DNA from: Pseudomonas fluorescens HK44
GTDB lineage: Bacteria > Pseudomonadota > Gammaproteobacteria > Pseudomonadales > Pseudomonadaceae
Direction: 5' to 3'
Assembly (NCBI RefSeq): GCF_000217955.3
Contig: NZ_AFOY02000027.1
Location: 62,001-126,000, forward strand
DNA: 64,000 nucleotides
Below are positions 25,375 to 33,451 of this stretch, in pieces. How positions within the stretch are numbered: the first letter of the stretch is position 1; each line of letters opens with the position of its first letter. Below the pieces are notes generated by a model. The model saw nothing but the letters and a program-made list of their open reading frames with translations. It did not search any database and had not been told where the DNA came from. A program made the translations under genes and the position numbers.

Positions 25375-25863
25375 TCAGTCGCGATAGTACCGGTGGTGAT
25401 GCTTGCGATGGCCGTAGGCATGACCACGACCGCGGTGGTCATCGTCATCATCGCGGTAGTAACGGCGGCCACCACGGTCACGACCGCCACGGTCTTCGTC
25501 ATAGCTGGTGTTGCCCATATGGTTACCCAGCGCACCGCCCACGCCACCGCCGGCGGCTGCGCCGATCAGGCTGCCTGTGGTGCCGCCCATGCTGCGGCCG
25601 ACCACGTTACCGCCGGCTGCGCCGAGCGCACCACCGATGGCCGCTTCGCCACGGCTGTGTTTGTTGGCACCGACCGCACTACCACCCGCGCCGCCCAGGG
25701 CTGCACCAATGGTCGAACCGGTGCTGCCACCCAGCGATTGACCAACCACCGAGCCAAGTACCCCGCCCAATGCGCCGCCAACACCTGCCTCGGCGGTGCC
25801 ACCGGCAGATGCGGCGCCACTGATCAGGCCAAGGGACAACAAGAGAATCGAGGAGAACTTCAT
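25375..25863 (-). CDS. secreted glycine-zipper protein with His/Asp/Arg-rich tail
   Basis: A 162-residue protein. A signal peptide (MKFSSILLLSLGLISGAASA) is followed by glycine-zipper repeats (residues 20-115, GGALGGVLGSVVGQSLGG, GGVGGALGNHMG) that form membrane-associated or pore-like helices, then a charged tail with DEDRGGRDRGGRRYYRDDDDD and HRKHHHRYYRD. The start at 25863 follows AGGCTCCTCTC-type bases and gives a clean signal peptide; an upstream ATG-like extension is not supported. It probably resides in the outer membrane or periplasm; the histidine-rich end might bind metal. Function unknown. Confidence 0.75.
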   Translation of the reverse strand: MKFSSILLLSLGLISGAASAGGTAEAGVGGALGGVLGSVVGQSLGGSTGSTIGAALGGAGGSAVGANKHSRGEAAIGGALGAAGGNVVGRSMGGTTGSLIGAAAGGGVGGALGNHMGNTSYDEDRGGRDRGGRRYYRDDDDDHRGRGHAYGHRKHHHRYYRD

Positions 25864-25984
25864 GAGAGGAGCCTCAAAGGGATGACGGCGCGATCCTGAG
25901 GCTGTGTCGCGATGGTTACAATAGAAATCCGACGAGTAACACGACTTGTGCACAATTTGCTAAGTTATTGTTTTATAGACGGAA

Positions 25985-26053
25985 CTTAATGGATTTTCGC
26001 GGGTCTTTTGCTACTTGCGACAGGCCGCTTTGATACAAAAGCGGCCTTTTTTG
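25985..26053 (+). ncRNA. probable small RNA with its own terminator (P34-like position)
   Basis: On the plus strand a GGCCGCTT..AAGCGGCC hairpin with a T-run (26023-26052) stands in a region where no plus-strand gene is upstream. A TATAGA-like box lies at about 25974-25979. The two flanking genes are on the minus strand. I recall that P. aeruginosa has a small RNA (P34, PA5181.1) next to the homologous oxidoreductase gene, which matches this position. The promoter is weak by eye and the length of about 70 bases is an estimate. Confidence 0.45.
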
Positions 26054-26105
26054 TGGGCGTTTGGAAAGTGTTCTAACGCTGAGTATGTGAGGTGAACATA
26101 GTCCT

Positions 26106-26196
26106 GTGGCGAGGGAGCTTGCTCCCGTTGGGTCGCGAAGCGGCCCCAAGGTTCACGGCTGCTACGCAACCCAACGGGAGCACGCTCCCTCGCCAC
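26106..26196. repeat. paired inverted intergenic repeat, copy C
   Basis: Shortest of the doublets, 91 bases, with the same outer arms and CGAAGCGGCCCCAAGG inside. One arm has a base change (GAGCACGCTCCC). It lies before the 3' end of the FdhF/YdeP gene. Confidence 0.85.
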
Positions 26197-26213
26197 AGAG
26201 GTTTGACTTTGTG

Positions 26214-28562
26214 TCAAGCCGACCTGGCCATGATCAGCCCGGTCTCGCTTGCCGCTTCCAAGCGGATCGCCACGAACTTGGAGGTCGGCGTGTGGCTGCC
26301 GTTACCGATGCTTTCCAGCGGCACCAACGGGTTCACTTCCGGGTAGTAGGCGGCAGCTTGTCCGGCGGGAATATCGAACGCCAGCAAGGTGAAGCCTTTG
26401 ACGCGACGCTCACGACCGTCATCCCAGATCGACACGATATCGGCTTTCTGCCCCGGTTTGAAACCCAGGCGAATGATGTCGGCTTCGTTGACGAACAGCA
26501 CGTCACGCTGACCCTTGACCCCCCGATAACGGTCGTCGAGACCGTAAATGGTGGTGTTGTACTGATCGTGAGAGCGCATCGATTGCATGATCAGGTCCGG
26601 CAGTAACCCGGTGGCGCGGGTGCGCTCGTGCACCAGATCGGCCGGCAGGATGTTCGGCCGGAAATTGGCGCGACCGGACGAAGTGTTCCAGCGGCGAACA
26701 CTGGCGCTGTTGCCCAGATAGAAGCCGCCCGGGTTCTCGATTTTCTGGTTGAAGTCCTGGAAGCCCGGAATAGTGTCGGCAATCAGTTCGCGGATACGGC
26801 GGTAGTCGGCCACCAGCCAATTCCAGTCGACAGGCGTGGCGCCCAAGGTCGCGGCGGCGATACCGGCGATGATCGACGGCTCCGAACGCATCTGTTTCGA
26901 CAGCGGTTGCAGTTGGCCGTTGGAGGCATGAACCATGCTGAACGAATCTTCGACCGTCACCGCTTGCGGCCCTTCGGTTTGCAAGTCGATGTCGGTTCGG
27001 CCCAGGCACGGCAGGATCAGCGCTTCTTTACCGTGCGCCAGATGGCTGCGGTTGAGCTTGGTGCTGATTTGCACGGTGAGGTCGCAATTGCTCAGGGCCT
27101 GGAAGGTCCGTGGGCTGTCCGGCGTGGCTTGGGCAAAGTTGCCGCCCAGACCAATGAAGACTTTCGAGCGACTGTCGAGCATCGCGTGGATGGCCTCGAC
27201 CACGTTGTGACCGTTCTCACGCGGCATTTTGAACTGGAAGCGGCGCTCCAGTGCATCGAGGAAGTACGCCGGCGGGCGTTCGTTGATGCCCATGGTCCGG
27301 TCGCCTTGTACATTGCTGTGCCCGCGCACCGGGCACAGGCCCGCGCCCGGCCGACCGATATTGCCGCGTAGCAGCATCAGGTTGGCGATTTCCTGGATGG
27401 TCGGCACCGAGTGCCGGTGCTGGGTAATGCCCATCGCCCAGCACATGATCACATTCTTGCCTTTGGCGTACATGCGCGCCGCTTGCTCGATCTCTTCCAG
27501 GGTCAGCCCGGACTGCTCGACAATCTGCTCCCACGAGGTGTCGTCGATCTCGCCCAGGTAGTCGAGCACGCTGGCGGTGTGTTCGTTGAGGAAGTCGTGG
27601 TCGAACACCGAGGGCGCGTCGGTCTGTTGCGCCTCGCGTTCCCATTTCAGCAGGAACTTGGCCATGCCGCGCAGCAACGCCATGTCGCCGCCCAACGCTG
27701 GACGGAAGTACGCGGTGTTGGTCGGCTTGTCACCGTTGGTGAGCATTTCGATCGGGTGTTGTGGGTGCTGGAAACGCTCCAGGCCACGCTCTTTGAGCGG
27801 GTTGATGCACACCACCTGAGCACCGCGTTTCACCGCTTCGCGCAGGGGTTCGAGCATCCGTGGATGGTTGGTGCCGGGGTTCTGGCCCCAGACGAAAATC
27901 GCGTCGGCGTGTTCGAAGTCGTCGAAGGTCACCGTGCCTTTGCCGACGCCGACACTTTGCGCCATGGCCACGCCGCTGGCCTCGTGGCACATGTTCGAAC
28001 AGTCGGGGAAGTTGTTGGTGCCGAACGCACGGACAAACAGTTGATAGAGATACGCCGCTTCGTTGCTGGCGCGACCCGAAGTGTAGAACTCGGCCTGATT
28101 CGGGCTCGACAGGTTCTGCAGGTGTTTACCGATCAGTGCGAAGGCGGCTTCCCAACTGATGGGGGTGTAACGGTCGGTTTCGGCGTCGTAGCTCATCGGC
28201 TCGGTCAGCCGGCCTTGATACTCGAGCCAGTAGTCGCTCTGCTCCAGCAACGAGCTGACGCTGTGCTTGGCGAAGAATGCGGCATCGACCCGGCGCTTGG
28301 TGGCTTCCCAGTTAACCGCTTTGGCGCCGTTCTCGCAGAACATCACCATGCCTTTTTCCGGAGAATCGCCCCAGGCGCAACCGGGGCAGTCGAAGCCGCC
28401 GTTCTGGTTGGTCTTGAGCATTATGCGGAGGTTTTTCAGCGCGTTATCGCTGGTCAGCCAGGCCTGGGCGACGCTGATCAGCGCGCCCCAGCCACCGGCT
28501 GGGCCTTTGTAGGGCTTGTAGCGGGGGATGGGTTTTTGGTCGGCTTGACGATGTTGACTCAC
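26214..28562 (-). CDS. FdhF/YdeP-family molybdopterin oxidoreductase
   Basis: A 782-residue molybdopterin enzyme of the formate-dehydrogenase-like YdeP group. The N-terminus carries the iron-sulfur ligands (NGGFDCPGCAWGDSP); the CPGC motif and the next Cys in MVMFCENG are visible. The molybdenum-ligand region reads NNFPDCSNMCHEASG. MGD-binding segments include FVWGQNPGTNHPRM and GITQHRHSVPTIQEIANL. YdeP of E. coli is linked to acid resistance; the substrate of this group is unknown. It overlaps fdhD by four bases, and FdhD inserts sulfur into molybdopterin cofactors, supporting the cofactor assignment. Confidence 0.88.
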   Translation of the reverse strand: MSQHRQADQKPIPRYKPYKGPAGGWGALISVAQAWLTSDNALKNLRIMLKTNQNGGFDCPGCAWGDSPEKGMVMFCENGAKAVNWEATKRRVDAAFFAKHSVSSLLEQSDYWLEYQGRLTEPMSYDAETDRYTPISWEAAFALIGKHLQNLSSPNQAEFYTSGRASNEAAYLYQLFVRAFGTNNFPDCSNMCHEASGVAMAQSVGVGKGTVTFDDFEHADAIFVWGQNPGTNHPRMLEPLREAVKRGAQVVCINPLKERGLERFQHPQHPIEMLTNGDKPTNTAYFRPALGGDMALLRGMAKFLLKWEREAQQTDAPSVFDHDFLNEHTASVLDYLGEIDDTSWEQIVEQSGLTLEEIEQAARMYAKGKNVIMCWAMGITQHRHSVPTIQEIANLMLLRGNIGRPGAGLCPVRGHSNVQGDRTMGINERPPAYFLDALERRFQFKMPRENGHNVVEAIHAMLDSRSKVFIGLGGNFAQATPDSPRTFQALSNCDLTVQISTKLNRSHLAHGKEALILPCLGRTDIDLQTEGPQAVTVEDSFSMVHASNGQLQPLSKQMRSEPSIIAGIAAATLGATPVDWNWLVADYRRIRELIADTIPGFQDFNQKIENPGGFYLGNSASVRRWNTSSGRANFRPNILPADLVHERTRATGLLPDLIMQSMRSHDQYNTTIYGLDDRYRGVKGQRDVLFVNEADIIRLGFKPGQKADIVSIWDDGRERRVKGFTLLAFDIPAGQAAAYYPEVNPLVPLESIGNGSHTPTSKFVAIRLEAASETGLIMARSA

Positions 28563-29398
28563 GCTTGGTTCTCCATCGCTGGGCTATAAACCCGCGGTGC
28601 ACTTTTTTGTGGCAGGTGAATGAGGTTGAGGTTGTGCCGGCGTGCCCATTGCACGGCCAGGCCGGTGGGTGACGACAGGCTGACCAGGGTCTGGATGCCG
28701 GCGCGCAACACTTTCTGGATCAGTTCGAGGCTGCAACGGCTGGTGACAATCGCCAGCCCGCCCGTTGACGGGATGTTCTGGCGGATCAGCGCGCCAATCA
28801 GCTTGTCGAGCGCGTTGTGCCGGCCGATGTCTTCACGGCCCAGCAGTAACTCGCCCTGGTTGTTCATGAACACAGCGGCATGCACTGCGCCGCTGTATTG
28901 GCCCAATGGCTGGAATTCACCGATGCGCTGGCGCAGGCCTTCAAGCCATTGTGCGGGGGGCAAAGGTGCGCCGGGCAATACATCGAGTTGCGGCAAGGCT
29001 TGCTCCACCGCTTCGACGCCACAGAGTCCACAGCCGCTGGTACCGGCCAGTTGTCGGCGTTGCTGCTTGAGGTTCCAGAACGCGCGGCTGGAAATGCTGA
29101 CTTGCGCGTATTGCGCCGAGCCGGACCCGCTGAGTTGCAGGTCATAGAGGTCGGACACGTCACTGATGATCCCGCTGCCGAGGCTGAAGCCGACGATGAA
29201 GTCTTCCAGATCGGTCGGGGTGACCAGCATTACCGCCTGGCTGATGCCGTTGTAGGCGATCGCCAACGCCACTTCCTCAGCGAGCGCGGTGCTGGCCGAT
29301 TCGCTGTGGTCGAGGTTGCAATACTGATAGTTCTGACTGGCGGCGGGCGTTGGCATTTCGAGGGCGGGCGCCCCGCAGACCGGACGCTTGGCTTTCAT
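28559..29398 (-). CDS. fdhD: sulfurtransferase FdhD, formate dehydrogenase accessory protein
   Basis: A 279-residue protein that transfers sulfur from IscS to the molybdenum cofactor of formate dehydrogenase-type enzymes. The catalytic pair of cysteines is in SGCGLCGVEA (about residue 143), and DIGRHNALDKLIG is the family's second signature. The gene overlaps the start of the downstream oxidoreductase by four bases, so the two are made together. Confidence 0.95.
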   Translation of the reverse strand: MKAKRPVCGAPALEMPTPAASQNYQYCNLDHSESASTALAEEVALAIAYNGISQAVMLVTPTDLEDFIVGFSLGSGIISDVSDLYDLQLSGSGSAQYAQVSISSRAFWNLKQQRRQLAGTSGCGLCGVEAVEQALPQLDVLPGAPLPPAQWLEGLRQRIGEFQPLGQYSGAVHAAVFMNNQGELLLGREDIGRHNALDKLIGALIRQNIPSTGGLAIVTSRCSLELIQKVLRAGIQTLVSLSSPTGLAVQWARRHNLNLIHLPQKSAPRVYSPAMENQA

Positions 29399-29493
29399 TG
29401 GGGCAATACCGGCGGTTTATCCAGTCTTAAGCCTAGGCGCGTCAATGTGTCACGTCTAATCGCTAATACTGATCTGCCGATAGATAGCGTCGA

Positions 29494-30381
29494 TCAAGAG
29501 CCCGTCAGTGATTTCTGATAGTGCGCGAAACACGCTTCTGCCAGTGCCGAGCGCGGTGCACCGCGGCGCATGATCAGCCCCAGTCGGCCAAGGGTTTGCG
29601 CATTTTCAATCGGTTGCAGGCGCAAATGCTCGGTCAGTGTTTCGAGCCCGCCTTGCAGTGGCATCACCGCACAACACAGGCCACCGTGCACAGCTTGCAA
29701 CAATTGATGGACCGCGTCGGTCTGTAACAATGGCTGCGGGCTGAGGCCACGACTGTGGAAGTTGTGGTCGATGGACTGGCGAAAGTGCATGCCGCTGGTG
29801 AGCATGCCCAAGGGCAGCTCGATCAGTGCCTCCCAGCTCAAGGGCTTTTCATCGAAGCTGAAAAAGCGCTGGTCGTAGAGCAGGCCCATGCGGGTTTCGC
29901 TGAAGGCCAGTGAGTCGAAACGCTCGCTATCGAGGCGTTCAAGATAGGACACGCCGAGGTCCAGGCGATTGTTTGCCAAGTGTTCGAGGATCTGCTCGGA
30001 GCTCAAGGCCGAGAGTTCGAAGCGCAGGTTCGGGTGTTCGGCATGCAGTTGCTGCATCAGCGGCAGCGGATCAAAACTCGACAACGGCACCACGCCCAGA
30101 CGCAAGGTGCCGACCAGGTTGCCGCGACAGGCTGCGGCCTCGGCCTGCAGACCGTCACAGGCGGCCAGCACGGTGCGCGCCCAGGCCAGCACCCGCTCGC
30201 CCGGCGCGGTGAAGCCTTCGAAGCGCTGGCCACGATTGACCAACGGCAGATCGAGTTCTTCTTCAAGGCTGCGCAAGCGCATCGACAGGGTGGGTTGAGT
30301 AATGTGGCAACGCGCAGCGGCCTGGCCGAAGTGTCGGGTTTCGTCGAGGGCGATGAGAAATTTCAGCTGTTTGATGTCCAT
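29494..30381 (-). CDS. LysR-family transcriptional regulator
   Basis: A 295-residue regulator. The N-terminal helix-turn-helix is LKFLIALDETRHFGQAAARCHITQPTLSMRLRSLEEEL, then a substrate-binding domain of about 200 residues (TLRLGVVPLSSFDPLPLM). It lies upstream of fdhD on the same strand with a 95-base gap, so it may regulate fdhD and the oxidoreductase or itself. The effector cannot be predicted. Confidence 0.92.
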   Translation of the reverse strand: MDIKQLKFLIALDETRHFGQAAARCHITQPTLSMRLRSLEEELDLPLVNRGQRFEGFTAPGERVLAWARTVLAACDGLQAEAAACRGNLVGTLRLGVVPLSSFDPLPLMQQLHAEHPNLRFELSALSSEQILEHLANNRLDLGVSYLERLDSERFDSLAFSETRMGLLYDQRFFSFDEKPLSWEALIELPLGMLTSGMHFRQSIDHNFHSRGLSPQPLLQTDAVHQLLQAVHGGLCCAVMPLQGGLETLTEHLRLQPIENAQTLGRLGLIMRRGAPRSALAEACFAHYQKSLTGS

Positions 30382-30508
30382 CGTCGCTCCATGGCGCAGG
30401 CAAAGGGCGCGATTCTAGCGCTTGTGCCCAAGCCAACAAACCACTTGTCGCACTCAGACAAAACCTGTCCTGGGTAGGTGCTGCCTATTCCTGATTGATG
30501 CAAAACCT

Positions 30509-30636
30509 GTGGCGAGGGAGCTTGCTCCCGTTGGGCTGCGAAGCGGCCCCAAATCGATAAAGGTATATGTTCAGATAAAACACATAACCGGTTTACGTCT
30601 GCTCCGCAGCCGAACGGGAGCAAGCTCCCTCGCCAC
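30509..30636. repeat. paired inverted intergenic repeat, copy D
   Basis: GTGGCGAGGGAGCTTGCTCC and its complement enclose about 90 bases, including GGCTGCGAAGCGGCCCC and a TTCAGATAAAACACATAACC stretch. It lies between the start of the LysR gene and the end of yrfG. Confidence 0.85.
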
Positions 30637-30644
30637 AATTGACT

Positions 30645-31307
30645 CTACAGTCCCTGAATCAACTCCCGATAATCCTCAACCGCCATAAATTCGGCGGTGT
30701 CTTTCGGCGCTTTGCGGCTGTCCGGCTGGCTCACGGCCAACAGATGTGCCACACCAAAATCCCGGGCGCTGCGCAGGATCGGCAAGGTGTCGTCGATAAA
30801 CAGGCTGCGGCGTGGGTCGAAGTCGATGTCTGCGCGCAAGGCGTCCCAGAATTGCGGGTTTTCCTTGGCGAAACCGTAATCGTGCGAGCTGATCAACCGC
30901 TCGAAGTAGGGCGCCAGTTCGACTCTTTCCAGTTTCAGCGACAGCGAGTCGCGGTGGGCGTTGGTGATCAATATCACGCGCTTTCCGGCCTGCTTGATCG
31001 CTGCCAGAAAGGTATCGGCGTCCGGCCGCAACGTGATCAGATGGGCGGTTTCGAGTTTCAACTCGCGCACCGGAAGCTTCAGCTCGGCGCTCCAGAAGTC
31101 CAGGCAATACCACTGCAACTGACCGGCGTTACGCTCGAACAATGGCTGCAATTCCAGCTCGGCCATGGCCCGACTGACACCATGCAGTTCGGCATAACGC
31201 TTGGGCAGGTGTTCCATCCAGAAATGGTTGTCGTAATGCAGGTCCAGCAGCGTGCCGTCCATATCCAGCAGAACGGTATCAATGTCGCGCCAGGGCAGTG
31301 ATGGCAT
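30645..31307 (-). CDS. yrfG: GMP/IMP nucleotidase, HAD family
   Basis: A 220-residue HAD hydrolase. Motif I is VLLDMDGTLLDLHYDNHFW (about residue 10), motif II LITNAHRD, motif III/IV RSLFIDDTLPILRSA. The pattern and length match YrfG of E. coli (222), a purine 5'-nucleotidase. The ATG at 31307 follows GGAGAA; an in-frame start 42 bases upstream is not needed. It is divergent from nudE. In pseudomonads yrfG-nudE-cysQ often cluster, suggesting nucleotide housekeeping. Confidence 0.9.
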   Translation of the reverse strand: MPSLPWRDIDTVLLDMDGTLLDLHYDNHFWMEHLPKRYAELHGVSRAMAELELQPLFERNAGQLQWYCLDFWSAELKLPVRELKLETAHLITLRPDADTFLAAIKQAGKRVILITNAHRDSLSLKLERVELAPYFERLISSHDYGFAKENPQFWDALRADIDFDPRRSLFIDDTLPILRSARDFGVAHLLAVSQPDSRKAPKDTAEFMAVEDYRELIQGL

Positions 31308-31395
31308 TGAAAACTTCTCCAGCGGTAAAAGGATATCCGGCATAAACAATCAAGAAAGCCGCGTTATAGTACCGCGTTCATGCCAAGGAGCCGCC

Positions 31396-31962
31396 ATGCG
31401 CCAGAAACCCGAAGTATTAGCCCGCGAGATCGTCGCTACCAGCCGCTTGTTCTGCGTTGAAGAGGTGCAACTGCGCTTTTCCAATGGCGTCGAGCGCACC
31501 TATGAGCGATTGGTCGGCAAGGGCGCCGGGTATGGCGCAGTGATGATCGTGGCGATGCTCGATTCCGACCACGCGGTGCTGGTTGAAGAATACTGCGGCG
31601 GAACCGATGCCTATGAACTGTCGTTGCCCAAGGGCTTGATTGAACCTGGCGAGGATGTGTTGGCAGCGGCCGAGCGTGAGCTCAAGGAAGAGGCCGGTTT
31701 TGGCGCGCGGCAACTGGAGCATCTGACCGAGCTGTCGCTGTCGCCCGGTTACATGAGTCAGAAGATTCAGGTGGTGTTGGCGACTGATTTGTACGAAGAA
31801 AGCCTTGAAGGCGACGAACCGGAGCCGATGCGCGTGGACCGGGTCAATTTGCGGGAGCTTGTGGCGCTGGCGCAGAATCCGCAGTTCACCGAAGGCCGCG
31901 CCTTGGCGGCGTTGTACCTGGCCCGTGATCTATTGACCCAGCGTGGAGTGTTTCAACCGTGA
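31396..31962 (+). CDS. nudE: ADP compounds hydrolase, Nudix family
   Basis: A 188-residue Nudix hydrolase that cleaves ADP-ribose, NADH and AP3A-type dinucleotides. The Nudix box GLIEPGEDVLAAAERELKEEAGFG (about residues 85-108) has all conserved glutamates. The start at 31396 follows AAGGAG; a longer frame begins upstream in the yrfG promoter. Its stop overlaps the GTG start of cysQ (GTGA), so the two are coupled. Confidence 0.92.
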   Translation: MRQKPEVLAREIVATSRLFCVEEVQLRFSNGVERTYERLVGKGAGYGAVMIVAMLDSDHAVLVEEYCGGTDAYELSLPKGLIEPGEDVLAAAERELKEEAGFGARQLEHLTELSLSPGYMSQKIQVVLATDLYEESLEGDEPEPMRVDRVNLRELVALAQNPQFTEGRALAALYLARDLLTQRGVFQP

Positions 31963-32795
31963 GTGATTTCCCCCAGGTTCATCCTTTGCTGGCCTCCGTG
32001 GTCGAGTTGGCGCTGAAGGCCGGTGAGGTCATCCTGCCGTTCTGGCGCACCGGCACGGCGGTGACCGCCAAGGCTGACGATTCGCCGGTCACCGCCGCCG
32101 ATCTTGCCGCTCATCATCTGATTCTGGCAGGGCTGACAGCGCTTGATCCGAGCATCCCGGTGCTCTCGGAAGAAGACGCCAGCATTGCGCAATCGGTGCG
32201 CGCCGGTTGGCAGCGCTGGTGGCTGGTCGACCCGCTGGATGGCACCAAGGAGTTCATTTCCGGCAGTGAAGAGTTCACCGTCAACATCGCGCTGATCGAT
32301 CAGGGACGTGTGGTGTTTGGTGTCGTGTCGATGCCGACCAATGGCCGTTGCTACTTCGGTGGAGCCGGGCTCGGGGCCTGGCGTGCCGACAAGGATGCCG
32401 CGCCACTGCCGATTCAGGTCCGTGACGTACCGCCTGCTGGCGAAGCGTTCACCGTGGTCGCGAGTCGTCGACATTCCAGCCCTGAGCAAGAGCGCTTGCT
32501 CGCTGGCTTGAGTGCCAGCCTGGGTGAACTGCAACTGGCCAATATCGGCAGTTCGCTGAAGTTTTGTTTGCTGGCTGAAGGGGCGGCGGATTGTTATCCA
32601 CGCTTGGCCCCGACCTCTCAGTGGGACACCGCTGCTGCACAAGGCGTGCTCGAAGGTGCGGGTGGCGAGGTGCTGGAGTTGAGCGGTGAGCCGTTCAGTT
32701 ATCCGGCGCGAGCATCGTTGCTGAACAGTTTCTTCGTGGCGTTGCCGGCCAAAGCCGCGTGGCGCGAGAAGTTGCTGCAACTGGCTCGTTCCTGA
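31959..32795 (+). CDS. cysQ: 3'(2'),5'-bisphosphate nucleotidase
   Basis: A 278-residue phosphatase that hydrolyses PAP, the by-product of sulfate assimilation, in a lithium-sensitive, magnesium-dependent way. The metal-binding motif is VDPLDGTKEFISGSEEFTVNIA, the second site SDEE-like VLSEEDASI and the C-terminal WDTAAAQGVLEGAGG. It begins with GTG overlapping the nudE stop. The tau operon and cysQ in this window both serve sulfur metabolism, though they are not linked. Confidence 0.94.
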   Translation: MSDFPQVHPLLASVVELALKAGEVILPFWRTGTAVTAKADDSPVTAADLAAHHLILAGLTALDPSIPVLSEEDASIAQSVRAGWQRWWLVDPLDGTKEFISGSEEFTVNIALIDQGRVVFGVVSMPTNGRCYFGGAGLGAWRADKDAAPLPIQVRDVPPAGEAFTVVASRRHSSPEQERLLAGLSASLGELQLANIGSSLKFCLLAEGAADCYPRLAPTSQWDTAAAQGVLEGAGGEVLELSGEPFSYPARASLLNSFFVALPAKAAWREKLLQLARS

Positions 32796-32810
32796 GCACA
32801 CCGCAACTTT

Positions 32811-32940
32811 GTGGCGAGGGAGCTTGCTCCCGCTCGGCCGCGAAGCGGTCGTAATCCGGTAATCGCGTTCCATCTGAATACTCTCGGTGGCTGATATTAG
32901 GGTCGCTTCGCGACCCAGCGGGAGCAAGCTCCCTCGCCAC
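32811..32940. repeat. paired inverted intergenic repeat, copy E
   Basis: Same arms as the other doublets; inside is GGCCGCGAAGCGGTC and GGGTCGCTTCGCGACCC. It lies between convergent cysQ and the thioesterase-domain gene and covers almost the whole intergenic space. Confidence 0.85.
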
Positions 32941-32945
32941 AGGGT

Positions 32946-33401
32946 TTACCGATGCAGCACGTACTGCCCGGTAAACGTCACCGCATCCTCATCGCTGTCG
33001 ACATTCACCATTCGCGTATGCAACGCCAACCGTGCCCGGCCATAGCGTTGGTACGTCGCCAAAAACTTTTTCCACACCGCCGCACTTGGCGCAGCGCAGA
33101 TTGCGATGCCGTCGCCGGTGACCGGCAGCGGATAGCTGATCCGGCCTTCCTGAATCACGATGTGCCCGTCCTTGACGCCTTCTTCGCGCAGACGCAAATG
33201 CAGCCAGCCCCAACCTGCCAATACCGCGCCGCAATACAGGCTGCCGCCGAACATGGTGCTCTTGTGATTGACGTTGGCCTCCAGCGGCAGGTGCAGGCGC
33301 AATTGCTGGTCGTGCCAGTCGAGTACCTTGAGGCCCATATCCCGCGTGAGGGGAATGTCGCGGTGGAGGACGGATTCCAGGTGACGACTGTCGCGGTTCA
33401 T
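32946..33401 (-). CDS. YiiD-C-type thioesterase-domain protein
   Basis: A 151-residue hotdog-type protein like the C-terminal domain of E. coli YiiD. NHKSTMFGGSLYCGAVLAGWGWLHLRL (about residues 44-70) is the family's active-site region. It lacks the N-terminal acetyltransferase domain of full YiiD. Substrate unknown. It starts with ATG at 33401. Divergent-looking 50-base gap to dctD on the same strand; probably independent. Confidence 0.82.
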   Translation of the reverse strand: MNRDSRHLESVLHRDIPLTRDMGLKVLDWHDQQLRLHLPLEANVNHKSTMFGGSLYCGAVLAGWGWLHLRLREEGVKDGHIVIQEGRISYPLPVTGDGIAICAAPSAAVWKKFLATYQRYGRARLALHTRMVNVDSDEDAVTFTGQYVLHR

Positions 33402-33451
33402 GCACAGGCCTCGCAGTGTGGGACGCTTAGGTGAAGGTTAGTCGGCATGGC

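Noticed and set aside
27411..28589. 392-codon plus-strand frame opposite the molybdopterin oxidoreductase
   Set aside because: Shadow of a clear gene, ending in its start region; composition is atypical for a real protein.
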